Source of the DNA: Amycolatopsis acididurans
GTDB lineage: Bacteria; Actinomycetota; Actinomycetes; Mycobacteriales; Pseudonocardiaceae
Assembly (NCBI RefSeq): GCF_012328925.1
Contig: NZ_JAAXLS010000067.1
Coordinates: forward strand, 1 to 32,091
Direction of reading: 5' to 3'
Length of the DNA stretch: 32,091 nucleotides
A program made the translations under genes and the position numbers. Below the pieces are notes generated by a model. It saw only the letters and a list, made by a program, of their open reading frames with translations. It searched no databases and was not told the DNA's origin. Below, in pieces: positions 22,682-30,753 of this stretch (position 1 is its first letter; the number at the start of each line of letters is the position of its first letter).

Positions 22682-23931
22682 TCAGCCGCTCATGCTCTCG
22701 TCGGTCTCGCCTCGCGGAGCCCGTTGAGGCGAGACCGCGCGAGACCACGACATGGTGGCGGCGCATGCCGCAACAACGCCGCCGAGAGCTGCGAGCGCGA
22801 TCACCTTCGACGGTTCGAGCACCTGAGCCAGCAGGCCGGCCATCACGATGGCGATGCCTTGGGATGCGCGAAGGGCGGCGACGGCAAGTCCCACGGCCTG
22901 GGCTCGGACATGCTCAGGAGCGGCTTGCACATAGGCCGAGTTTGTGATCATGTCGTGTGCGCTGGCCGCGCCGCTGATTCCCCACAACACGACGGTGAGG
23001 CCCAGGCCCGGCGCCCACCAGGTGGGCACCAGGAGTGCGCAGGTGATGACGGCCAGCGGGCCCAAGAGAGCAAGCCGCCGTTCCGGCTGTATGCGCTTCA
23101 GCAGCAGCATGCCGACCACCGTGCCGAGAGGGTTGGCAGCCAACAACCACCCGGCGCCCAGCGTGCCGGCGCCGATCTCGGCCGAGTACGGCACAGCCAG
23201 GCCCTCGGCGACAACATAGAAGCCCGAGAGACACGCAATTCCGAGCAGAACCCGGAGCCGACGATCATGCGCGACGAGCCGCACGCCAGCGGCTATTGAC
23301 CGGCTATGAGGGAACCGACGTTCCGCGTCGGATCGAGCTCTAGGTTGGTGTGGTCCGACGCCGAGCCTGATCACCAGGGCGGACACGACGAACGTCGCCG
23401 AGTCCACCAGGAGCGCGCCAGTCGTGCCGAGGCCGGTCACCACTGCGGCACCTGCACCGAAACCCAGAACGAGTGCGAACTGGTAAGTCATGCTGATCAG
23501 CCCGATCCCGACCGTGAGCTGGTCACCGCGCAGGATGTCGGGAAGGGCTGCCGTGCGCGCCGCCCCGAACGGCACCGCGAGCAGTTGGACCCCGATTAGC
23601 AGGGCGATCTGGCCGATGAGCGAGAGTCCTGGAATGGCCATCGCTCCGACGAGCGCGGCCCGCGCGAGGTCCGCGGTGACCATCACCGTCTGCCGCGAGT
23701 AGCGGTCAGCGATCACCGACAACGCGGCCCCGCCGATCAGGTCGGGAACGAACGTCACGGCATAGGTGAGTGCCGCCCACCCGCAGAGCGGGTTCGGTCG
23801 AAGACGAGAACCGTAAGCGCGACTCGGGCGAGCTGGTCACCCGCCACGGACAGGACGTGGGCAGTCCAGAGCGCCCGGAACTCAGAGTTGCCGAACACGT
23901 CCCGATAGGTCGCTGGCTGCGTCATGCCCAT
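22682..23931 (-). pseudogene. MFS transporter, broken by a one-base frameshift
   Basis: The N-terminal 45 residues (YRDVFGNSEFRALWTAHVLS, then RVALTVLVFDRT) begin at 23931 and continue in another frame as CGWAALTYAVTFVPDLIGGA, down to 22682. Adding one G to the GGG at 23790-23792 (plus strand) joins them into a 416-aa protein, normal length for an MFS drug or metabolite exporter of the MFS_3/enterobactin-exporter type with about 12 helices. ADRYSRQTVMVTADL is the loop 2-3 motif. This is either a real frameshift or a base missed in a homopolymer. The start overlaps the gene at 23882 by 50 bases. Confidence 0.75.
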
Positions 23932-24550
23932 CAGAGTCTCCACGCGAAGAGTTCACGGCAAGCGGGCTGGGCACGTTGATGGCTGTCGGCCTGACGGAGT
24001 CGGAAACATGCTCCGTTCTGGCTGTGCGTCCGCGCCGGCCGATCCTTCGGACGAGGCTGACGAGCCGTGTCCACCAGCGAGTCCGTCGCGGCTCCGGTTT
24101 GGCTGCAAGCTCGGGAATCTGGTCCGCGAGCTTGGCCGCACGGGCAGCGATCCTGGTTGCGTCCGCGCGGCGGATCGTCATGGGGCGTTGCTCGGCACGA
24201 GGTACATGAAGATCACTAGGAGGTGGATGCTCGGTGGTCGGCGCATCGGGATGTTCCGGATGGACGAGCCTCAGCATGGCCTTGAGCGTTAGGTCGACAT
24301 TTCCCTGATAGAACCAAACAATCGTTTCAGGTGAGAAGATGTCGGCCTCGCCTCGCCTGGGCACACGAGCCGCGGTGACTCGGTTTTCGCCACGAATGTT
24401 GACGATGTCGATGTAGTCGTCCCACTCGTATGCTCCGACGATGATGGTCGGCTGGCTGCGACCGCCGCAGAAGTAGAGGCTGAAGCCGTCTCTGGCGAAC
24501 TCCCAGAGCAATTCCTCCGTGTCCGCGGATTCCAGCAGTTTCTTGCCCAT
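23882..24550 (-). CDS. hypothetical protein
   Basis: A 222-aa soluble protein, family not recognised. The N-terminal 100 residues look like a compact mixed fold (ELLWEFARDGFSLYFCGG, then IIVGAYEWDDYIDIVNIRGE, then ETIVWFYQGNVDLTLKAMLR). The C-terminal half is Arg/Pro/Ala-rich and probably unstructured. It begins four bases after the stop of a small gene (24555) and overlaps the MFS start, so three genes may share one transcript starting at the promoter module near 24795-24866. Confidence 0.6.
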   Translation of the reverse strand: MGKKLLESADTEELLWEFARDGFSLYFCGGRSQPTIIVGAYEWDDYIDIVNIRGENRVTAARVPRRGEADIFSPETIVWFYQGNVDLTLKAMLRLVHPEHPDAPTTEHPPPSDLHVPRAEQRPMTIRRADATRIAARAAKLADQIPELAAKPEPRRTRWWTRLVSLVRRIGRRGRTARTEHVSDSVRPTAINVPSPLAVNSSRGDSDGHDAASDLSGRVRQL

Positions 24551-24554
24551 GCGC

Positions 24555-24743
24555 CTACCCGGCCCAGTTCGGGATAGACGACCGGCGGAGGCGGGAAGCC
24601 GGGGGGCTAACTTCCCGTCTCCGCCAGCCTCCGACTACATCCGGCGGCGGTGCTGTCGGGGTTGACGCCGTCGTGTGCCGGAGGATCTCGCTGCCGAGGT
24701 TGGGAGACGTCGACGTGGCCGTCGTCGCAGGGAGGAGGGTCAT
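24555..24743 (-). CDS. small protein, candidate leader gene of the operon
   Basis: A 62-aa Thr/Pro/Ser/Arg-rich peptide (begins MTLLPATTATSTSPN, ends SSIPNWAG). GGAAAG lies about four bases before the ATG, and the stop is four bases before the next start, which suggests coupling. The promoter module lies about 50 bases upstream. The second half spans a 15-bp inverted repeat (24584-24625). No family recognised; it may be a real small protein or an untranslated leader that happens to be open. Confidence 0.4.
   Translation of the reverse strand: MTLLPATTATSTSPNLGSEILRHTTASTPTAPPPDVVGGWRRREVSPPASRLRRSSIPNWAG
24584..24625. repeat. 15-bp inverted repeat with one mismatch
   Basis: Arms at 24584-24598 and 24611-24625 pair with a single mismatch around a 12-base loop. 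It lies just upstream of the start at 24550, where it could mask or regulate translation, or be a small hairpin element within the 62-aa frame. The sequence differs from the hairpins at 19224-19270 and 17196-17243. Confidence 0.55.
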
Positions 24744-24794
24744 GAGGCTTTCCGGGCTGTAGTTGTCGCGGTACCTGCAGCCTGCGCCACAGGT

Positions 24795-24866
24795 GCAAGA
24801 TCAGCTATCCCAGGAGCCTGCCGTGTTGCTGGACAGGTCGACCATGAGCTGGACAAAATCTGGACA
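24795..24866 (-). promoter_or_regulatory. promoter module copy 1 (TGTCCAG direct repeats)
   Basis: Read on the minus strand: TGTCCAG-N4-TGTCCAG (24866 to 24849), a third TGTCCAG at 24835-24829 followed by CAACACGG, and then TGGGATAGCTGATCTTGC ending at 24795. The heptamers repeat every 11 bases. The last block is nearly identical to that in copy 2 (25786-25803). It precedes the small gene at 24743 by about 50 bases. Confidence 0.55.
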
Positions 24867-24883
24867 CCGGTCGCCTGATCGGG

Positions 24884-25690
24884 CTAGATCGTCTTGATAC
24901 CGACGCCTCCGTAACACAGCGAGCGGCGGGGGTCGGCGATTTCCCCGAAGTCGGGGCGCCACAGTGGGAGGAGGACGACGCCAGGCGGCATGAGGTCGAA
25001 GCCGGCGAAGAACTCGATGATCTGCTCTCGTGCGCGAGCTGTGACCGGGTTCTTCGTGTCCTTGTACAGTTCAGCCGCCCGCGCGAGATCCTCCGGATAG
25101 TCATCGTGCGTTGCGTGAGACATGACCAAGGCGCTGTCTGGGCAGAGTGCATCGCGGTAGGCAGCAACGATGTCCGCAGGGCCTTCCTCATCTCGCACGA
25201 AGTGCAGGGCGGCGCACATGAGGACCGCGGTCGGTTCGCGGAAGTCGATCAGTCGCAAGGTCTCGTCGTGCCCGAGCACCGTCTTGGGGTGACGTAGGTC
25301 GGCCAGGATGGTCGTCGCGTTCGCGTTCTGTTGGAGCATCAGTTCGCCGTGAGCCACGGCCACCGGGTCGTTGTCGACGTACACGATGGTGCAGTCAGGG
25401 TTTTCGTGTTGAGCGATCTCGTGCACGTTGCCCACCGTAGGGATTCCCGAGCCGAGGTCGAGGAACTGCCGGATGCCGGCCTCGTTGATGAGGTAGCGCA
25501 CCGCCCGGCGGAGAAATGATCGATTGATCCGGGCGATGTCCTTGGCGGGGATGACTTCCAGCACCTTGTCGGCTAGGTGTCGATCTGCCGCGAAGTTGTG
25601 TCCACCGCCGAGGAAGTAGTCATACATCCGAGCCACGCTCGGCTGGTCGGTGTCCACTCCTGCTGGAACCCAGGTCGCATCATCGCTCAT
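24884..25690 (-). CDS. SAM-dependent methyltransferase, DUF574 type
   Basis: A 268-aa protein of the actinobacterial DUF574 methyltransferase family. Typical signs are TDQPSVARMYDYFLGGGHNF, then INRSFLRRAVRYL, motif I FLDLGSGIPTVGNVHEIA (residues 76-93), VYVDNDPVAVAHG and, late, FFAGFDLMPPGVVLLPLWRP. The substrate is unknown for the family, which often lies near XRE/DUF397 genes. ATG at 25690 gives the family's usual start; ATGs at 25714/25717 would add eight or nine residues. Upstream lies promoter module copy 2 and then a DUF397-like gene. Confidence 0.93.
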   Translation of the reverse strand: MSDDATWVPAGVDTDQPSVARMYDYFLGGGHNFAADRHLADKVLEVIPAKDIARINRSFLRRAVRYLINEAGIRQFLDLGSGIPTVGNVHEIAQHENPDCTIVYVDNDPVAVAHGELMLQQNANATTILADLRHPKTVLGHDETLRLIDFREPTAVLMCAALHFVRDEEGPADIVAAYRDALCPDSALVMSHATHDDYPEDLARAAELYKDTKNPVTARAREQIIEFFAGFDLMPPGVVLLPLWRPDFGEIADPRRSLCYGGVGIKTI

Positions 25691-25785
25691 GGCGCCCGCT
25701 CCGCGCTGCACCATCATTTGGACGGCCTGAAGCCGCCGAACCGCTCACCGAGGATTGCTCCACGGATCGAGCATGCTGCGACGCA

Positions 25786-25837
25786 GCAAGATCAGCTAGC
25801 CCATCCGCGCGCCGAGTTTTTGGACATGGCCTGGACA
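25786..25837 (-). promoter_or_regulatory. promoter module copy 2
   Basis: On the minus strand: TGTCCAG-N4-TGTCCAA (25837 to 25820) followed by TGGGCTAGCTGATCTTGC ending at 25786. The repeat period is again 11 bases. It lies 69-96 bases before the candidate starts of the methyltransferase gene, the right place for its promoter. Confidence 0.6.
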
Positions 25838-25885
25838 CGTTCGCAGAGGTAAACCAGTGGCCTTCGGGTGTTCGCGCAGGTGTCG

Positions 25886-26188
25886 TCAGTCGGCGCTCGG
25901 ATCAGGGCCTGAGCGCTCTTCCTGCTCGAACTCACCGGCGAGGATGCCACGAGTGAACGCGTCCCATTCGGCTGGCGTGAAGACCAGCACGGGGCCCGCT
26001 GGATCCGCCGAGCTGCGCATCACCGTATACACGACGCCGTCGGTGTGCTCTACGAACGCAAGTTCGACGTGTCGATCGCGCCGACGGCCGGCGTCGTATC
26101 GCTGCCATTCGGCGGACGTCAGGTCAAGTTCAGCCCGCACCGCGGACTTGTCGTCGTAGATCGGCGCGCTGTCTCCCATGAGTCCCAT
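25886..26188 (-). CDS. DUF397-like protein
   Basis: A 100-aa protein whose second half fits DUF397: VVYTVMRSSADPAGPVLVFT followed by PAEWDAFTRGILAGEFE. The first half lacks the WRKSS and NG-x-CVEV motifs and instead has LTSAEWQRYDAGRRRDRHVE, so it is a divergent form. GGGAGGGG precedes the ATG at 26188; a second ATG at 26179 is possible. No XRE partner is adjacent; the nearest is at 19651. It lies upstream of the DUF574 methyltransferase on the same strand. Confidence 0.8.
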   Translation of the reverse strand: MGLMGDSAPIYDDKSAVRAELDLTSAEWQRYDAGRRRDRHVELAFVEHTDGVVYTVMRSSADPAGPVLVFTPAEWDAFTRGILAGEFEQEERSGPDPSAD

Positions 26189-26359
26189 CGTGCCCCTCCC
26201 GATCGGGCCACCTGGACGAGCCCATGACACCAAACACGGTAACAGTGCGTAGCAGTATATGGCAAAGAGTAGTTGCCTGGCCTGCTCGGGCCGCTCGATC
26301 ACCTCGGGCACACTGGTCAAGCGCAGACAGTCACGTCTGGTGGCAAGGGAGCAGCTGGA

Positions 26360-27145
26360 ATGCAACAGGTGGAGTTGACGTCTATCGACGGCATGCGGCT
26401 CGACGCCGCGTGGCATCCTGCCCGTGCGCATGGGCGCCGAGGTGTGGTTGTCCAGGCCCATGGGATCAACGCCAACATGACTGAAGGTGGGATGTTCGTT
26501 CGTCTCGCTGAGCAGTTGGCGGAAGCGGACTTCAACGTGTTGCGGTTCTCGTTCCGGGGACACGGTGACAGCCACGGAACACAGCGGGGTATGACGATTG
26601 CCGGCGAGATGCTCGACCTGCAGGCCGCCGTCGAGTACATGGTTGGCCGTTTCCCAGGTCCGTTGGCGATCGTGGCATCGAGCTTTGGCGCGGTATCCAC
26701 GTCGCTGTCCCTTCCGTGGCTCGGCAATCGCCTCGACCGGTTGGCTCTATGGAACCCCGTGCTGGACCTACAACGCACCTTCGTCGACCCAGAACTGCCG
26801 TGGGGTAAGGAAAACTTCAACGTGGAACAGCAGAAGCTGTTGGCCACGCAGGGATTCCTCATGCTGGACGGCGAGTTTGAGGTTGGCCGAGTCCTGTTCG
26901 AGGAGTTCCATCACTACGAGCCGCTGAAGTACTTGGCGGCGAGTACGGTTCCCGCACTTGTGGTGCACGGCGACCAGGACACCGCGATCTCGTACGAGAT
27001 CGCACAGCAGGCGGCTGCCGCCAAGCCGAACACCGAGTTCCACGCGGTCCGCGGCTCAGATCACGGGTTCGATACGCGGGAACGAGAGGACGAGGCGGTC
27101 GCGGTCACAGTGAGGTGGCTGATCAATGACCGGGAGTCGGCGTGA
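26360..27145 (+). CDS. alpha/beta hydrolase
   Basis: A 261-aa alpha/beta-hydrolase. Oxyanion region VVVQAHGINAN (His34-Gly35), strand-turn RFSFRGHGDSHG, nucleophile elbow IVASSFGAVS with Ser108 in an A-x-S-x-G variant, Asp near 205-207 (HGDQD) and His235 (GSDHGF). All three catalytic residues are present. It resembles serine aminopeptidase/acylglycerol-lipase-like esterases; substrate unknown. The start ATG at 26360 follows GGGAG. The stop overlaps the GTG of the next gene (GTGA). First gene of a coupled trio with the acyltransferase and phosphatase. Confidence 0.88.
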   Translation: MQQVELTSIDGMRLDAAWHPARAHGRRGVVVQAHGINANMTEGGMFVRLAEQLAEADFNVLRFSFRGHGDSHGTQRGMTIAGEMLDLQAAVEYMVGRFPGPLAIVASSFGAVSTSLSLPWLGNRLDRLALWNPVLDLQRTFVDPELPWGKENFNVEQQKLLATQGFLMLDGEFEVGRVLFEEFHHYEPLKYLAASTVPALVVHGDQDTAISYEIAQQAAAAKPNTEFHAVRGSDHGFDTREREDEAVAVTVRWLINDRESA

Positions 27146-27816
27146 ACATCACCTCCCTGTACGCACCCGTGAACCTTGATAGCAGCAGCATCGTGGGTGA
27201 GCACTGCGTCCTGGGCTATCCCAAGGAGGCGCGCCTGCGAGCCGAGCAGCAGAACCCCGGCTCCTCGCTGATAGGTGACCAGGTCACGGTCGGACCGAAG
27301 TGCTTGCTGGCCAACCACATCGTGATCTATGAAGGGGTTCAGATCGGCGCGGACTGCGTGATCGAGGATCGCGTGCGAATCGGGTACAACAGCGTGATCG
27401 GCGATCGAACCCGCATTGTCTACGGAGCATACGTATGTGATCGAGTCACGATCGGCGTCGACGCGACGGTGGCGGGATTCATCTGCGACGGCACGACTAT
27501 CGGCGATCGATCCACTGTGATGGGCGAACTGGTGCACGAGTACACCCGCCCTCATGAAGGGTGGTGGGACGTTGATGAGGAACCGCCGGTGATCGAGGCC
27601 GACTCCGTAGTCGGCTATGGAGCACGTGTGGTGGGCGGGGTCCGCATCGGCCCGCGCAGCTATGTCGCAGCAGGCGCCGTAGTAACCAAGGACGTGCCGC
27701 CTGAGTGCGTCGTGACCGGCGTCAACGTCCAGACCCCGGCCGAGCAATGGAAGGGACGCCGACTGCAGAACCTGATTGGGCACTGGCAGTCGTTGTCGAA
27801 GGTCCGCCTGCCGTGA
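27142..27816 (+). CDS. left-handed beta-helix (hexapeptide-repeat) acyltransferase
   Basis: A 224-aa protein with a hexapeptide-repeat beta-helix from about residue 15 to 200 (IVGEHCVLGY, VTVGPKCLLANHIVIYEGV, IGADCVIEDRVRIGYNSVIG, RIGPRSYVAAGAVVTKDVPP). The last motif is typical of sugar O- or N-acetyltransferases such as WbbJ- or WlbB-like enzymes, which use acetyl-CoA. It lies between the hydrolase and the phosphatase with GTGA overlaps at both ends, and close to a GT25 gene, so modification of a sugar or glycan is plausible. Confidence 0.88.
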   Translation: MNITSLYAPVNLDSSSIVGEHCVLGYPKEARLRAEQQNPGSSLIGDQVTVGPKCLLANHIVIYEGVQIGADCVIEDRVRIGYNSVIGDRTRIVYGAYVCDRVTIGVDATVAGFICDGTTIGDRSTVMGELVHEYTRPHEGWWDVDEEPPVIEADSVVGYGARVVGGVRIGPRSYVAAGAVVTKDVPPECVVTGVNVQTPAEQWKGRRLQNLIGHWQSLSKVRLP

Positions 27817-28607
27817 CGAACGGCGCTACCAACCTCGCGCAGGACACCAAAGTCGATGCAGTAGCAGAGCTTCGTGATCTCGACTGGCCGGCCTGTCTGA
27901 ACGCTCGCGATTTGGGTGGCCTGCCTACCGCAGGGGGTGGCCGCATTCGCGAGCAAGCACTGATCCGTTCCGACCGGCTCTCACGTCTCACCGACGACGG
28001 CGTCGAAGCTGTTCGGCAGCTGCGCCCCAGCCGTATCGTCGACTTGCGCACCGCCGCCCAATGCGAACGTGAGCCAAGCCCGTTCGCTGCTGCCGACATG
28101 TACTGCCACGTGCCTCTGTCGATTCCGATTGACCCTCCCAATCGCCAGGCCCGCTTGGTCGACCGCTACAGGTCCAAGTTGGGCCTCTACTCCCACCGGT
28201 TCGTGCAAGCTGTGGCAGCTGTGGCAGATGCACCGCCGGGCCCAGTGGTAGTGCACTGCCAGGCCGGCAAGGACCGCACCGGACTTGTGATCGCGTTGAT
28301 CCTCAAAGCCGTTGGCGTTCCCGACGATGCCGTAGCAGTCGACTACGCCGCTAGCGCCGCACGACTCGGCGCCTACTACACGGCGAAGCGAGCCGACATC
28401 AAGGATGTGGAGCTGTTGGAGCTCGTCCGCGAACTCCACAGTGCCCGTGCGGACACGATGGCTTCCACGCTGTCCTACCTGCGCGACGAGTTCGGCGGTG
28501 GCCAGTCTTATCTGCGCCGCGGGGGTCTCGTCGGACGCCAGCTGGAAGCCCTTCGATCGCGGCTCGTCGTGCGGTCACAACCTTCGAGCACGCGGGCTCG
28601 CGCTTAG
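27813..28607 (+). CDS. tyrosine-protein phosphatase (DSP-like)
   Basis: A 264-aa phosphatase with N-terminal LNARDLGGLPTAGGGRIREQ, SDRLSRLTDDGVEAV, IVDLRT, and the catalytic loop HCQAGKDRTG (residues 148-157, Cys149 and Arg155). The HCxxGKDRTG form belongs to bacterial Y_phosphatase3/MptpB-like enzymes, which act on phosphotyrosine, other phosphoresidues or phosphoinositides. GTG at 27813 overlaps the acyltransferase stop (GTGA). The stop at 28605-28607 directly abuts the convergent GT25 stop. Confidence 0.92.
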   Translation: MTNGATNLAQDTKVDAVAELRDLDWPACLNARDLGGLPTAGGGRIREQALIRSDRLSRLTDDGVEAVRQLRPSRIVDLRTAAQCEREPSPFAAADMYCHVPLSIPIDPPNRQARLVDRYRSKLGLYSHRFVQAVAAVADAPPGPVVVHCQAGKDRTGLVIALILKAVGVPDDAVAVDYAASAARLGAYYTAKRADIKDVELLELVRELHSARADTMASTLSYLRDEFGGGQSYLRRGGLVGRQLEALRSRLVVRSQPSSTRARA

Positions 28608-29339
28608 CTACGGCTCGACGAAGTCTGAGTCCTCTGTGTCACTGCCGGCTTCGTCCTTGGGGCGCTGGCGAACCAGCGGCGGATCAAACGCCAATGCCTT
28701 GAGCTGCTTTGGGAAACGCACCCGTACGTCGGGGCGCGGATGCTCGATGTAGAGGGAGGGAAGGAACTCGTCGATCGGCACGATCGCGTGCTCCAAGTGC
28801 GTCGCAAGCAGAATGTCGAGAGCAGACCGGGTAAGCAGGTAACCAAAGGTGCAGTGGCTGTACGCGGGTGACACGAAACCAGCGGCTACTGGCTGATCTT
28901 CTTCAGGCTCAAGGGGAAAACGTCCTAGGTAGAGCAAGTCGAACGGGCTGCCGGAGACGCGACGTAGTCCAACGAGCAAGTCCTCAAGGAAGGTGGATCT
29001 GACGATCGCATCGTCTTCGAGGATGACGACGAACTTCTCGTCGCCGTTCTCGGCAGCGTGCCGCCAGCAGGCGAGATGTGCCAGCGTGCAGCCGACCTCG
29101 CCGTACTTCAGGGGCCGACTCCACCACGGATTGTCGGACGTGATCTTCCACGGGAAGAGCTTGTAGCCGGCGGCTTCCAGTTGATGCCGGGTTAGTTCGT
29201 GGCCGTCGAAGGGCCCGGTCCAGTCCGACGTGAAGGTGACCGGCAGGTCGGGTGGCAGGGTGTTGGCCATCCACGTACGGCGATCTGGGCGCCGGGGCAG
29301 ATTGATCACGTACGTGCGGAGGTCAGCGGGCGTGATCAA
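28608..29339 (-). CDS. glycosyltransferase family 25 protein
   Basis: A 243-aa GT25-type (LPS/collagen galactosyltransferase-like) enzyme: TYVINLPRRPDRRTWM at the start, KYGEVGCTLAHLACWRHA in the middle, VVILEDDA (residues 104-111) as the Asp metal motif, and FGYLLTRSALDILL later. GT25 enzymes transfer sugars, often galactose, to glycans. Family members in actinomycetes are not well studied. The start is uncertain. TTG at 29339 follows GAGGAA and gives a good N-terminus; it overlaps the preceding gene by 17 bases. The C-terminus is acidic (DEAGSDTEDSDF). Confidence 0.85.
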   Translation of the reverse strand: MITPADLRTYVINLPRRPDRRTWMANTLPPDLPVTFTSDWTGPFDGHELTRHQLEAAGYKLFPWKITSDNPWWSRPLKYGEVGCTLAHLACWRHAAENGDEKFVVILEDDAIVRSTFLEDLLVGLRRVSGSPFDLLYLGRFPLEPEEDQPVAAGFVSPAYSHCTFGYLLTRSALDILLATHLEHAIVPIDEFLPSLYIEHPRPDVRVRFPKQLKALAFDPPLVRQRPKDEAGSDTEDSDFVEP

Positions 29340-30573
29340 TGCGACGGATTCCTCTTCCGGTTCGATCGTCGAGGTAGCGGTCGGAGTTGTCGACGACCGC
29401 GGTAAACGGTTCGTTGTGTCGGCGAGCAAGCAGTAGCAGGGGGTTGACCATGGTCAGGTCCGTGACGTCGGTGATACCGCCGATTCGCCTGGCCTCGGTC
29501 ACCAGGACGAAGTCGGCGTCGCCAACCTGCTCGGTGACGTAACGGACGCTCCGCGCGCCGCGCTCGGCTTCGAGCAGGCAGCGAGCAGAACCGAGCACAC
29601 CGAGGGTCAAACACCCACCGAGCAAGAAGACCGTGGTGCCCTGCGCGAGTGTGAGACGGGTCAACACAGCGAGGTCTTCGAGCAGTTCCTGGCGTTGAGT
29701 CCACCGTGGCCCCAGAGTGAGCCCGCCCAGATCGGGGATAACCAAGGGGTCGTCCTCGCCGAGGGGGTGAGGTTCGAAGTAGAACGGCAACTGCGGGAGG
29801 AACTCTCGGTACTTCGCGTTCCAAGGTGGGCCGCCGACGACCACCAGGACATCCGCCTGGGTGTCGTAGTACTCGGACGGCGCGAAGTCTCGGATCGTCA
29901 CCATCGGGGCCAGCTGCGCGAACCGAGTCCGCAAGTAGATCAGCGTGTCCAGGTCGGCGAACTTGGCGTACCGGAGGTAGTTGCGGTCGGTCGGCGAGGC
30001 GTACTCGGGCAGTTCGTTTCCGGGGATCTCCGAGCAGACGATGTCGACCCGAGATCCGTTCGATAGCCGCCAGAATGCGCGGAGGTCCTCCTCCCAATCG
30101 GCCGTCTGGCCGGCCGCGGGCTGACCCTGGTGGGGGCCCACTCCGTTGCTGGAGGATGACGTCCGGGGTTGCGCTGACACGTCGGTGTTACTCAAGAGTA
30201 GGTAGGCGAGGGTGTCCAGCGCTCGGTCGGCGTGACGCCGTACGGTCTTCGCCGCACACTTCCGCAGCCGCGCCAGCGACTCCTGCCGTTCTGTCAGCGT
30301 CGGGTACCGATGCTCGGTGACCAGGTTGAAGTCCACCTCGACGTACAACCGCTCATCGTCGGCCAAGCCCTCGATCGCCCGGCGAAGCACGGCCACGAGC
30401 TGGTTCACTTCCTCGACCGAACCAGGGTCGCAGACCGCCCCGTTGGCGAGATACGCCCGGACGGGTTCGGGGAGCGTGGAGAGCAGCGCCGTTGGTCGAG
30501 CCAGGCCATGACCTTGGCGCAAACGCTTGAGGCCGTCTTTGACCTCGTCGACGGAGAGTGAGGGGCTGGACAC
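29323..30573 (-). CDS. unrecognised 416-aa protein with Rossmann-like C-terminal domain
   Basis: Residues 1-130 are helical (VDEVKDGLKRLRQGHGLARP, then SVEEVNQLVAVLRRAIEGL). A Gly/Ser/Gln-rich linker lies near 145-160, and the rest (about 165-400) looks like an alpha/beta nucleotide- or ligand-binding fold. Key stretches are RVDIVCSEIPG, NYLRYAKFADLDTLIYLRTR, ADVLVVVGGPPWN, LPFYFEPHPLG, and TTVFLLGGCLTLGVLGSARCL. The VVVGGP-x-x-N and late LLGG motifs suggest a sensor- or SLOG-like Rossmann domain; I cannot assign a function. The GTG start has no ribosome-binding site, but TATGCT lies six bases before it, fitting a leaderless transcript. It is coupled to the GT25 gene. Confidence 0.7.
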   Translation of the reverse strand: MSSPSLSVDEVKDGLKRLRQGHGLARPTALLSTLPEPVRAYLANGAVCDPGSVEEVNQLVAVLRRAIEGLADDERLYVEVDFNLVTEHRYPTLTERQESLARLRKCAAKTVRRHADRALDTLAYLLLSNTDVSAQPRTSSSSNGVGPHQGQPAAGQTADWEEDLRAFWRLSNGSRVDIVCSEIPGNELPEYASPTDRNYLRYAKFADLDTLIYLRTRFAQLAPMVTIRDFAPSEYYDTQADVLVVVGGPPWNAKYREFLPQLPFYFEPHPLGEDDPLVIPDLGGLTLGPRWTQRQELLEDLAVLTRLTLAQGTTVFLLGGCLTLGVLGSARCLLEAERGARSVRYVTEQVGDADFVLVTEARRIGGITDVTDLTMVNPLLLLARRHNEPFTAVVDNSDRYLDDRTGRGIRRIDHAR

Positions 30574-30641
30574 CTGTCCAGCATATGTCCAGCTGCTGGG
30601 CCGGTGACCAGCAACACGGGTAGCGGATGGCCTAGTCGATC
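30567..30641. promoter_or_regulatory. promoter module copy 3, in a divergent promoter region
   Basis: On the plus strand: TGTCCAG-N4-TGTCCAG at 30575-30592, TGACCAGCAACACGG at 30605-30619, and GGCCTAGTCGATC ending at 30641. Order and spacing follow copy 1. TGGACA at 30567-30572 with the first TGTCCA makes a 14-base palindrome that includes the GTG start of the 30573 gene. The module thus overlaps the promoter and start of the minus-strand gene while pointing at the 46-aa peptide and kinase genes. Confidence 0.5.
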
Positions 30642-30753
30642 AAGGCGCGGGGCAGCAGGCTGGGAACAGGCGGTATTTCACCCGCCACGTGCAACGAGCA
30701 GGCCGCTCCACATCTGGGCCGGTCCTGGCTCAGCTCAACCCAGGAGGACGAAC

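Noticed and set aside
24675..24878. Short plus-strand frame in the gap before the methyltransferase
   Set aside because: It lies across the conserved promoter module and is antisense to the 62-aa candidate; weak start context.
25886..26575. Long version of the DUF397-like gene
   Set aside because: The N-terminal 130 residues read across the divergent promoter and the hydrolase gene; the domain and ribosome-binding site support the start at 26188.
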